Of a stretch of DNA of 14,274 nucleotides, positions 7,791-14,274 are shown piece after piece. The translations under genes and the position numbers were made by a program. Source of the DNA: Methyloprofundus sp. (lineage in GTDB: Bacteria; Pseudomonadota; Gammaproteobacteria; Methylococcales; Methylomonadaceae); contig WTCN01000219.1 of assembly GCA_013138555.1 (NCBI GenBank), positions 1 to 14,274 of the forward strand. The letters are read 5' to 3'. The stretch's first letter is position 1. Each line of letters opens with the position of its first letter. Under the pieces are notes generated by a model. It saw only the letters and a program-made list of their open reading frames with translations. It made no database searches and was not told the DNA's origin.

Positions 7791-7866
7791 CATCATCCTG
7801 CTTTTAGCAGGAATCTCTGTATTAATAGTAGATCCCCGCTAACAGCACCGTATGCGGGGGTGATAG
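7791..7866 (-). repeat. GTCATTCC-type three-hairpin repeat, degenerate copy 2 between convergent genes
   Basis: It contains a perfect hairpin TCCTGCT (7796-7802) / AGCAGGA (7806-7812) and a second one, CCCCGC (7834-7839) / GCGGGG (7854-7859). The decayed outer arms are CATCATCC and GGGGGTGAT. Order and spacing match the copy at 9630-9707. On the minus strand the first hairpin is followed by TGATGATTTTTG, so it may act as a terminator for the flippase gene; on the plus strand, GGGG..CCCC (7856-7870) followed by AAAAA has no T-run. Confidence 0.6.
7796..7812 (-). terminator. Possible intrinsic terminator of the flippase gene
   Basis: Read on the minus strand, a 7-bp stem with a 3-base loop is followed after five bases by a run of five T. 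It lies about 80 bases past the flippase stop and belongs to the repeat copy here. The T-run is not directly against the stem, so this is tentative. Confidence 0.35.
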
Positions 7867-7888
7867 CCCCAAAAATACTTTTACTACT

Positions 7889-9544
7889 TTAAGTCCCTTG
7901 CTCATCAACATCAAAAAACTCATGAATTTCCTGCAGTGGTATAAAGTTATACTCCTCAAACCCTTTAGATGAGTTATAGTTCTTAAGTAAGGTCATAAGC
8001 CCCAAAAATAAAGCTGACAATAAAACAAGGCTAAAAATCAATTTTACAGAGATTAATACAAAACGTTGCAGTAACCTTTTCCCTTTTTTTAAACCGCCGT
8101 TAAATTTATCAAGTATACGTGTCTTTTCAGACTCCAATGCAGGAATTTTGAATAATAGAAAGCAGCTAAGATAAGTTACCCCACCTATAGCAACCATAAG
8201 AACAAGGTAAAGTGCGGGAGAATTTATTAACAGCTCACCTGAAAGATAATCAGTGATATACAGCACAAGAAATAACACCGTATTTAATTGCAAACCTGGC
8301 GCTATTGCTTTAAATAAATCTCTTATCCGTGTAGAAAGCGTTTGATACGCTAATATATAAAAATATATGGCAGTAAACACCTGGCTTGCCAAAAATGCCC
8401 AACTAACCCCTTCAAGCCCCCAGTCTAGACCAATAAAACAAGCGGTAAGCGTAAAAACAAGAATAACGATGAGTGCAATTATCTCCTGTCGTAACTTATT
8501 CTGAGCCATCAGAAGCACACTACTCGGGCGTATAATAATATAGAAAAATCCTGCCATAGAGAGAATTTTCAGAGGTTCTGCGGCCGGCAGCCATTTATCG
8601 CCATAAACAACACCGATAAAAGGCTCGGCAACCCACCATAAGCCAACATAGAAAGGCAGTATATAAGCCATCAACAAGGTAATGACTCGATAAAACATAT
8701 ATTTTGTCTGATCCAGATCATCCTGAATTTTAGACATTCCACGAAAAACTGGCTGAGCAACTGGCTGACCCAACATAAGGTATGGAAGATTGTGAAGACT
8801 TTCTGCTTTATTAAATAAACCTAGAAAAGCAGGTCCGGCAAGTTTACTCAAAATTAACTTAAGCGACTCCCTTCTCATACGAGCAAAAAAATCATTTGCT
8901 ACAATTTTAGAGCCATAACTGCCATGTTTCCGCATAATGGCAACATCAAAATTTAATTTAAGCTTTAAGGGGGTCACCCAGGAAAGTAAAAGATTACCCA
9001 AACCTCCTCCAATCAAACCTGCTAGAGTCAAGCTCCAAACCCCCATCCCATACCATGCCATAATGACACTACTCAACCCAGTAACCACGCCAGTCAAAAC
9101 ACTAATAACTGATTTCTTTTTGAATTGCATTTCCCGAGCCAACCAGGAACTATAGGCAGACGAAATAGGCCGCATAAAAAACATTAATGCCGAAACAGGC
9201 AATAATGCTTCATAAAGAGGGTTGTCAAAAAAAACCGCAAACCAGGGCGCAATAAAGTAAAAGCCAAGATAGATAGGAATAGAAAAGGCAAGTTGCAGGG
9301 TAAAGACAGCATTGAAATCATTATTATCTGCCTGCTTTGCTCTGATCAAAGCCTGCCCCATACCGCCTCCCGCCAGCATGCCAACAAAACCAGTAAAGAC
9401 CTGAACGGTAACGATCGTACCAAAGTCTTCTGGCACTAGAAGCCTGGCCAACATAACTCCAAAAATAAACTCTAGCACCCTAGAGCCTACGTTACCTATT
9501 ACCAGCCATTTAACACCGGCTCGTATGCTTTCACCTATATCCAT
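7889..9544 (-). CDS. Wzx-like polysaccharide flippase (MOP/PST family)
   Basis: This inner-membrane protein has 551 residues and about 12-13 hydrophobic segments. The N-terminal block MDIGESIRAGVKWLVIG and then FGVMLARLLVPEDFGTIV is the hallmark of the polysaccharide-transport flippases that move undecaprenyl-linked repeat units to the periplasm. I start it at the ATG at 9542-9544 because family members begin there; an upstream ATG at 9617-9619 would add 25 atypical residues reaching the repeat at 9630. It is longer than the usual 430-490 residues and has an extra C-terminal tail of about 75 residues with one more membrane segment (FSLVLLSALFLGLMTLL) and an acidic end. It is the only gene here on the minus strand, convergent with the heparinase-like gene and divergent from the fusion gene. 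Confidence 0.88.
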   Translation of the reverse strand: MDIGESIRAGVKWLVIGNVGSRVLEFIFGVMLARLLVPEDFGTIVTVQVFTGFVGMLAGGGMGQALIRAKQADNNDFNAVFTLQLAFSIPIYLGFYFIAPWFAVFFDNPLYEALLPVSALMFFMRPISSAYSSWLAREMQFKKKSVISVLTGVVTGLSSVIMAWYGMGVWSLTLAGLIGGGLGNLLLSWVTPLKLKLNFDVAIMRKHGSYGSKIVANDFFARMRRESLKLILSKLAGPAFLGLFNKAESLHNLPYLMLGQPVAQPVFRGMSKIQDDLDQTKYMFYRVITLLMAYILPFYVGLWWVAEPFIGVVYGDKWLPAAEPLKILSMAGFFYIIIRPSSVLLMAQNKLRQEIIALIVILVFTLTACFIGLDWGLEGVSWAFLASQVFTAIYFYILAYQTLSTRIRDLFKAIAPGLQLNTVLFLVLYITDYLSGELLINSPALYLVLMVAIGGVTYLSCFLLFKIPALESEKTRILDKFNGGLKKGKRLLQRFVLISVKLIFSLVLLSALFLGLMTLLKNYNSSKGFEEYNFIPLQEIHEFFDVDEQGT

Positions 9545-9629
9545 AAAGCTAAGAACTATAAAATTTAATTTGTAATTAAGAATGAGGAATAAACTAGTAC
9601 AGCCACCCTGTCGGTTCATGCATCGTCAT

Positions 9630-9707
9630 CGTCATTCCTGTATGCTGCTAGCAGGAATATAGGTGCTTAGGCAATAGATTCCCGATAAAAAGATCTCGGG
9701 AATGACG
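9630..9707 (-). repeat. GTCATTCC-type three-hairpin repeat, copy 3
   Basis: The outer arms CGTCATTCC (9630-9638) and GGAATGACG (9699-9707) are exact inverted repeats. The inner hairpins are ATTCCTG (9634-9640) / CAGGAAT (9652-9658) and ATTCCCGA (9678-9685) / TCGGGAAT (9696-9703). Its reverse complement aligns along the whole of the copy at 5112-5188, so the two are the same element in opposite orientation. A short tandem CATCGT CATCGT (9621-9632) flanks it. Confidence 0.75.
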
Positions 9708-9987
9708 GATATTTTTGCTACCCAACTTACGGATTACTGTACTGGACGTACCAGCCTAGTCCTTCTAGGGATCTGGGAGAACTTTCGTAGAACAAAAATA
9801 TACTATTCAGATGATTATCTATGAATTTTTATCCTGCACAGAGCCCAGTTATACTGAAATATTTTAGCATGAGATATAGCTTTGACGAAGGTATTGATAT
9901 TTTAAACTCTATTTTTTAATACCACGAAGACAGCCAGGTTGAGTTAGCTTATCAAACGAAGTACAGATAACATAATTCAACCTACGC

Positions 9988-10087
9988 TATAATAAGACAT
10001 TGCTCTGTATTAAAGTGGTAACTCAGTATAAAGCTTTAAGGTATTTGAAAATTTTATTTAACACAAGACAGCTCCCAATATAAAATA
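9988..10087 (+). promoter_or_regulatory. Possible promoter and shared leader of the sulfotransferase-fusion gene
   Basis: A consensus TATAAT (9988-9993) has no clear -35 box. The blocks shared with the leader at 5310-5509 follow it at 10000-10023, 10044-10059 and 10058-10087. If the -10 is real, the blocks would be transcribed in a leader of about 140 bases, so they could act as RNA rather than as an operator. Confidence 0.35.
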
Positions 10088-10143
10088 TTCTAAAAAATAC
10101 CTTACGATACCCTTCTTAAAATTTAATAAATGGAACAAAATAA

Positions 10144-11439
10144 ATGAAAGTTTTCGGCATAGGTCTTTCAAAGACAGGTACCTCAAGTTTAGCTAACGCA
10201 CTCACTATACTGGGTTACAATGTTAAGGATTGCCTTGGTGTTGAAAAATATACTAAAGGTGATATTACATCCATGGATGAAAGTGCCCTATTAAATTACA
10301 ACGCCTTAACCGACACCCCTATTCCTAGTTTTTATCAAGAACTAGATGATAAGTACCCTGGTTCCCGATTTATTTTAACGATAAGAGATATGGAAGGATG
10401 GCTTAAATCGTGTAAAAAACAGTTCAATCAGAAATCAGCCGACAAACAGTCAGAAGCACATAATGAATTATTTTTTGATCTATATGGAACAACTGTTTTC
10501 GATGAAGAAAAATTCAAATTAAGCTATATTGATTTTACCAATGGAGTGAAAGCTTACTTTAAAAATCGCCCTAACGATCTTCTTATTCTTAATGTATCCA
10601 ATGGAGAGGGCTGGGAAAAATTGTGCCCTTTTTTAAACAAGCCTACACCTGAATCTCTCTTTCCAAAATCAAATGTCACACAAATAAGATGGCTAAATAT
10701 TCATGAGCTTGCTCAAAGCTCTAGAAGTGCGGCGTTACACCTGTATGAGCTATCTAATGATTTAACAAAAAATAAGCTAACTCGTACAAATCAGTTTAAA
10801 TATGCACTATCCTCATTTTTTGGTTTAGATATTTCTAATAGAATTGATAGAGGTGCAGATAAAACTCAAAAAAAAATTACTCAGGAATTGCTTCGCTTAG
10901 ACCCCAATATACCTGTTATTACAAAAACAAATCATGATACCCTTCTAAAAAACAGGGCTTCGTGGAACCATTTTTGGTTGCTTAGTTGCTCTGAAGGTGA
11001 GGCTCAATTAGTGGGTGGCGCTGTTGGCTACACAATCAATTTAGCTTTAATAGAAGATGGGGTTCCCTACTTAGGTATAATCTATATCCCGGAAATTGAT
11101 ACTTTATACTATGCAGTGATCAACAAAGGTGTCTTTAAAGTACAAGGAAATAATAGCCCTGTCAGAATTGAGCCTCATCCTATTGATAGTTCAGCTGAAG
11201 ATATTAAAATAAACAAGATAAGCTCTGCCCAAAGCATTGGTTCTCTCCTATGCCAAGCAGTGGAAAAAAATGTATCCTCTCACTTTGTCATTGAAAGTAG
11301 CAATGAATGGCAAACAGCAGCGGGTCACGCAATATTAAAAAGCATAGGTCTCACTCTAATTGACACTACAGATAATACTGAACTTAAGTATAATAAAAAG
11401 GATTGGCTCAATACGAGCGTTACAGTGAATACTCCTTAG
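10144..11439 (+). CDS. Fusion of sulfotransferase and catalytically degenerate CysQ-like (PAP phosphatase) domain
   Basis: This 431-residue protein joins two modules. Residues 1-178 form a complete small sulfotransferase: GIGLSKTGTSSLANAL (5-20) is the PAPS 5'-phosphosulfate loop, FILTIRDMEGWLKS (76-89) with Arg81 and Ser89 is the 3'-phosphate site, and LLILNVSNGEGWEKLCPFL (146-164) is the family ending. Residues about 185-428 match CysQ/inositol-monophosphatase proteins in length and layout: NIPVIT (255-260), TINLALIEDGVPYLGIIYIPE (297-317), EWQTAAGHAI (388-397) and YNKKDWLN (416-423). CysQ normally splits PAP, the sulfotransferase by-product. Here the metal-binding acids are mostly gone: SEE is TKT (260-262), DPLDGT is SCSEGE (281-286), and WDTAAGH has Gln390 in place of Asp. 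Only Asp239 of GAD seems kept. It is probably a binding or structural pseudo-enzyme. The reading frame is continuous, and the first glycosyltransferase gene follows after 42 bases. Confidence 0.85.
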   Translation: MKVFGIGLSKTGTSSLANALTILGYNVKDCLGVEKYTKGDITSMDESALLNYNALTDTPIPSFYQELDDKYPGSRFILTIRDMEGWLKSCKKQFNQKSADKQSEAHNELFFDLYGTTVFDEEKFKLSYIDFTNGVKAYFKNRPNDLLILNVSNGEGWEKLCPFLNKPTPESLFPKSNVTQIRWLNIHELAQSSRSAALHLYELSNDLTKNKLTRTNQFKYALSSFFGLDISNRIDRGADKTQKKITQELLRLDPNIPVITKTNHDTLLKNRASWNHFWLLSCSEGEAQLVGGAVGYTINLALIEDGVPYLGIIYIPEIDTLYYAVINKGVFKVQGNNSPVRIEPHPIDSSAEDIKINKISSAQSIGSLLCQAVEKNVSSHFVIESSNEWQTAAGHAILKSIGLTLIDTTDNTELKYNKKDWLNTSVTVNTP

Positions 11440-11481
11440 GAAAACCAATCTTTTAAGCAAATATTAGAATGTTAAAACAAC

Positions 11482-12600
11482 ATGATGAAAAAAGATAAAC
11501 TACTTTTCGCAAACTTAACAGCAAAAGAAACATTCCTGGAACAAGGCCGTATTTTTTTTTCAATCTTAAATACTTTTTCTCATTCAGGGTATAAGATTTT
11601 TTTACTAAAAAATGACACAATTTTTAATTCTGGTAAATATGGGGACTTAACATTTTCTTTGCAAAACTTAAGTGTTATTGATAGCAAACCCGAAGCACCC
11701 GAAAATTATACATTTCTATTTGATTACGTAGACAAGCAGTTAAATAAATTGCCATGGGGTAAAAAAATTAACCTCAAATATGATATTTATTCGCCCTATT
11801 GGCTCAAACACCCCATCATAATGCCCTTTCCTGTACACCCCTTACAGGAAGTTCAAGGTTCTTTGGCAAAGTTACCCGAGTTACGCAATACCCAAAGGCA
11901 GTTTCAGATTTTATTTGCAGGTGACTCAAATAACTATAAAAGAAAATGGGTAAACTACCCTCAGGAAAAACTAAGCAGATTAGAAATTATAGATACAATC
12001 AAGGAAAAGCTCTCCAGTAAGCTTATTGTTGTCGATGACGAAAAATCCTACACGACAACCATGAATACTCAAAACCTTGATAAATTCGTTCTAATTGATA
12101 ATGAACAGCAACGTCTTGATAGTCATATTTGGTTGGATACATTAGCTAAATCCAACTTTTTCTTATGCCCTCCCGGAATTATTATGTCAATGTGCCATAA
12201 CTTAGTTGAGGCCATGGCAGTAGGCTGTATACCAATTACTAACTACCCTGAATGGTTTCATCCTAACCTTAAGCACGGCGTTAATTGCATTGTATTTAGC
12301 GATGAAAATGATATGCTTGAACAGATAAATTCAATTTTCTCGATGAGCGAAGAGGAAATCAATTTAATGAAAAGAAATGCGATAGAATATTATGAGTCAT
12401 ATTTAAAAAAAGAAGCATTTATAAAAGAAATAGAAGAAGATTCTAATAAAAGCCAGACAGTACTATATTTTACTGAAAGGTATGTATTTAAAAACAATAA
12501 AAAATTAAATAAGCACTCTATACTTATGAGAGATACCTCAATTCCCGCCAAGAAAACGGGCATCAAATATCAGCTTAACCGTCTTTTAGAGAGCATTTAA
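11482..12600 (+). CDS. Glycosyltransferase, probable GT-B fold
   Basis: The protein has 372 residues, with no signal peptide or membrane segment. The C-terminal half has CPPGIIMSMCHNLVEAMAVG (229-248) followed by CIPITNYPEWFHPNLKHGVN (249-268), which resembles the sugar-nucleotide-binding half of GT-B enzymes and exostosin-like proteins, including an acidic residue (Glu243) in the place of the family's nucleotide-sugar contact. The N-terminal half is divergent and I do not recognise it. It should add a sugar to the growing repeat unit on the cytoplasmic face. The start may be either of two adjacent ATGs (11482 or 11485); no clear ribosome site precedes them. It is very AT-rich and holds a run of nine T at 11552-11560. 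It lies 42 bases after the fusion gene and 62 before the next, probably in one operon. Confidence 0.7.
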   Translation: MMKKDKLLFANLTAKETFLEQGRIFFSILNTFSHSGYKIFLLKNDTIFNSGKYGDLTFSLQNLSVIDSKPEAPENYTFLFDYVDKQLNKLPWGKKINLKYDIYSPYWLKHPIIMPFPVHPLQEVQGSLAKLPELRNTQRQFQILFAGDSNNYKRKWVNYPQEKLSRLEIIDTIKEKLSSKLIVVDDEKSYTTTMNTQNLDKFVLIDNEQQRLDSHIWLDTLAKSNFFLCPPGIIMSMCHNLVEAMAVGCIPITNYPEWFHPNLKHGVNCIVFSDENDMLEQINSIFSMSEEEINLMKRNAIEYYESYLKKEAFIKEIEEDSNKSQTVLYFTERYVFKNNKKLNKHSILMRDTSIPAKKTGIKYQLNRLLESI

Positions 12601-12662
12601 TTTCCCCTCTCATCAACAAAGTTTAATTTAAATATTCTCAAAATATACCTAAACCATTGCCT

Positions 12663-13592
12663 ATGAAGCCTCTTATTAGCGTCATTATGCCCTGCTATAA
12701 TGCAGAAAGTCACTTAAAAACCTCAATAAATAATGTATTATCACAAACATACCCTAATGTTGAGCTTATTGTTATTGATGATGGATCAACCGATAGCTCA
12801 GTAAGCATTTTAGAAGAGTTTGGCTCTGATATTACAATAATACTTCAAGAAAATGCCGGGCCTGGTCCGGCAAGAAACCGCGGTATCGAAAAGTCTAGTG
12901 GTGAATTCATTGCTTTTCTTGATGCCGATGATTATTGGGAACTTCATTGCTTACAAGCGCTTTATGATGCATTGAGTAATACGGATGCGGGATTATCATA
13001 TTGTGGCTGGCAAAATGTCGGGGGACCTCCAAATCGTTGCCAACCCTATATTCCCCCAGATTATGAGAATGAAAATAAGGTTGAATCCTTTCTCAAAGCA
13101 GCATCACTTTGGCCTATACATGCAGCGTTAGTGCGCAGCGAAAATATAAAAAGCATAGGTAACTTTGATGAACAATGGGCTACTTGCATGGATTACGATC
13201 TATGGTTACGACTCAGCACAAAATGGCCGATTATCAGAGTCGAACAGGTATTAGCTTATTATAGGCATCATGACGGCGGCCAAATCACCTCAACACAATG
13301 GCGTCAAGCCAGAAATGTTTTATTAGTTAAGGAATATTTTATTGCTAATAACCCCGAGCTAGTGAGCCACCTTTCCAAAGAAAAAATATCAGAATTTACG
13401 GATGGTGCTTTTTTAAAAAGAGGGTATGATGCCTATTGGAAGCGTGACTTAGTCAGCGCACAAAAAATCTTCAGAATCAGCCTGCAAAGAAAAGGTGGTA
13501 AGCTGAAAGATCTTAAATACCTTATTCCCGCCCTATTACCAGAGCGGCTATATTTTAAGTTGATTGAGTTTATGGATGGATCATCAAAATAA
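12663..13592 (+). CDS. Family 2 (GT-A) glycosyltransferase
   Basis: The protein has 309 residues when started at the ATG at 12663. A TTG at 12657 would add only Met-Pro, and the family usually begins just before SVIMPCYNAE. The nucleotide-binding strand is followed by VIDDGSTDSS (37-46), GPGPARNRGIEKSSGEFIAF (67-86) and the metal-binding LDADDYW (86-92), the DxD motif. CMDYDLWLRL (175-184) supplies the catalytic-base region usual for GT2. It transfers a sugar from a nucleotide donor to the lipid-linked or glycan acceptor in the cytoplasm; the sugar is unknown. There is no membrane segment. The stop is separated by one base from the next start, suggesting coupled translation. Confidence 0.92.
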   Translation: MKPLISVIMPCYNAESHLKTSINNVLSQTYPNVELIVIDDGSTDSSVSILEEFGSDITIILQENAGPGPARNRGIEKSSGEFIAFLDADDYWELHCLQALYDALSNTDAGLSYCGWQNVGGPPNRCQPYIPPDYENENKVESFLKAASLWPIHAALVRSENIKSIGNFDEQWATCMDYDLWLRLSTKWPIIRVEQVLAYYRHHDGGQITSTQWRQARNVLLVKEYFIANNPELVSHLSKEKISEFTDGAFLKRGYDAYWKRDLVSAQKIFRISLQRKGGKLKDLKYLIPALLPERLYFKLIEFMDGSSK

Positions 13593-13593
13593 T

Positions 13594-14274
13594 ATGAGTA
13601 ATGACAACAACACAAGCCTTGCACGCTTGAAAGATTTTATTTTTGTACAAAAATGTATTCCCTGGAGTATATCTAACCGATTTAAGTGTTGGCTAGAGCT
13701 TAAAGCGCATTTTAACTCCCCATCTTTATATACTCTGATTAAATATGGTCGCTTAAAAAATATCGTTAGTCCATTAACTAAGGGCCCTCAACATCATTTT
13801 TTTGGCTACTATGAAAAAACACCCTGGAATAAGTCTGGTAATAAAATTTTAAGTCATCAAGCTTCTTTTAATGATCGACCACCTAACGCAGGTGATAAGG
13901 TTCAAATAGGCTATATTTCAACGACCCAATTGCCTGGAGATTTTGTAACGGTAGCTGAAACGTCGATATGGAATTGGCAACAAGGTGCAATGCTGCAATG
14001 GTCACCCACTGATCCTGAAAATACAATTATTTATAATGACTATAGAGAGGGTCGATATATTTCAATTCAGCGCGATCTGAGTTCTAACGATGAAGTTATT
14101 TATGATCTGCCTGCCTATGCACTTACTCAAGATGGTCAATATATTTTTAGTCTTAACTTTGCCAGATTGTTTGATAAAAGACCTGGTTATGGTTACGCAG
14201 GCTTAGCCGACCCTTTCGCTGAGCAAAAACACCCTGATAAGGACGGAATCTTTAGGTTAGACACTCAATCAGGG
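13594..14274 (+). CDS. Probable beta-propeller protein of glycan locus, 3' truncated by window edge
   Basis: An open frame of 227 codons runs from the ATG at 13594 to the right edge without a stop. The protein begins MSNDNNTSLARLKDFIF. Its clear motif is GPQHHFFGYYEKTPWNKSGN (about 64-83), followed by GDKVQIGYIST, AETSIWNWQQGAMLQWSPTD, IIYNDYREGRYIS and ALTQDGQYIFSLNFARL. The alternating short strands with aromatic/Gly/Asp turns and LQWSPTD and DGQYIFS-type repeats resemble WD40-like/TolB-type beta-propellers, including oligogalacturonate-lyase-like proteins. I know relatives only as uncharacterised proteins in polysaccharide clusters, so no reaction is claimed. No signal peptide is seen. It starts one base after the glycosyltransferase stop (TAA-T-ATG). 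Confidence 0.75.
   Translation, partial: MSNDNNTSLARLKDFIFVQKCIPWSISNRFKCWLELKAHFNSPSLYTLIKYGRLKNIVSPLTKGPQHHFFGYYEKTPWNKSGNKILSHQASFNDRPPNAGDKVQIGYISTTQLPGDFVTVAETSIWNWQQGAMLQWSPTDPENTIIYNDYREGRYISIQRDLSSNDEVIYDLPAYALTQDGQYIFSLNFARLFDKRPGYGYAGLADPFAEQKHPDKDGIFRLDTQSG

Larger units (their letters stand above)
9545..10143. other. Divergent intergenic region with repeat and leader
   Basis: This 599-base gap separates the flippase and fusion genes. It contains the third three-hairpin repeat (9630-9707), two overlapping small hairpins (CTGG 9742-9745 with CCAG 9751-9754, or CCTAG 9755-9759 with CTAGG 9765-9769), a perfect TATAAT at 9988-9993 and the leader shared with the heparinase-like gene. 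From about 9777 to 9987 I see nothing identifiable and no credible gene. Confidence 0.5.

Noticed and set aside
10144..11439. Two separate genes joined by a frame error
   Set aside because: The frame is continuous through the linker and the second half has no start with a ribosome site. A fusion in related genomes should still be confirmed by search.

Overview
The window looks like part of an accessory surface- or exo-polysaccharide locus from a Gram-negative bacterium, most likely a gammaproteobacterium. The grounds are the gene families present (PaaK/CapK-like enzyme, Wzx-type flippase, GT-B and GT-A glycosyltransferases, sugar-formyltransferase-like and heparinase II/III-like proteins) and the REP-like and GTCATTCC-type palindromic repeats between genes. 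The DNA is AT-rich, and the right half (about 10.1-12.6 kb) looks more so than genes 1-3. I cannot assign a genus.

Layout. (1) 1-3153, plus strand: the 3' part of a PaaK-like adenylating enzyme, then a terpenoid-cyclase-fold (alpha/alpha toroid) protein closely followed by a one-domain formyltransferase. (2) 3154-3614: a non-coding, hairpin-rich stretch with a REP-like element and a possible promoter with a 14-bp palindrome. (3) 3615-5061: a small exported TPR protein and a sulfotransferase. (4) 5062-5548: non-coding, with one GTCATTCC-type three-hairpin element, a second REP-like element, and a leader that resembles the one before the gene at 10144. (5) 5549-7753: a large heparinase II/III-family protein, convergent with a Wzx-like flippase (7889-9544, minus strand); a second three-hairpin element lies between them. 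(6) 9545-10143: a divergent intergenic region with the third three-hairpin element and the second copy of the shared leader. (7) 10144-14274, plus strand: a sulfotransferase fused to a degenerate CysQ/PAP-phosphatase domain, two glycosyltransferases, and the start of a probable beta-propeller protein that runs off the right edge. That last partial gene, and the 5'-truncated first gene, are open at the window ends.

How the genes may work together (inference): glycosyltransferases build an oligosaccharide, the formyltransferase and two sulfotransferases decorate it, the flippase moves it across the inner membrane, and the heparinase-like and toroid proteins modify or trim the acidic polymer. 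Together they suggest a sulfated, uronic-acid-containing polysaccharide, though no chemistry is proven here. The most notable single item is the 431-residue protein at 10144-11439. Its N-terminal half is an intact-looking PAPS-dependent sulfotransferase. Its C-terminal half has the size and fold signature of CysQ, the enzyme that removes the sulfotransferase by-product PAP, but has lost nearly all the metal-binding acids. This suggests a built-in PAP/PAPS-binding or structural module rather than a phosphatase.
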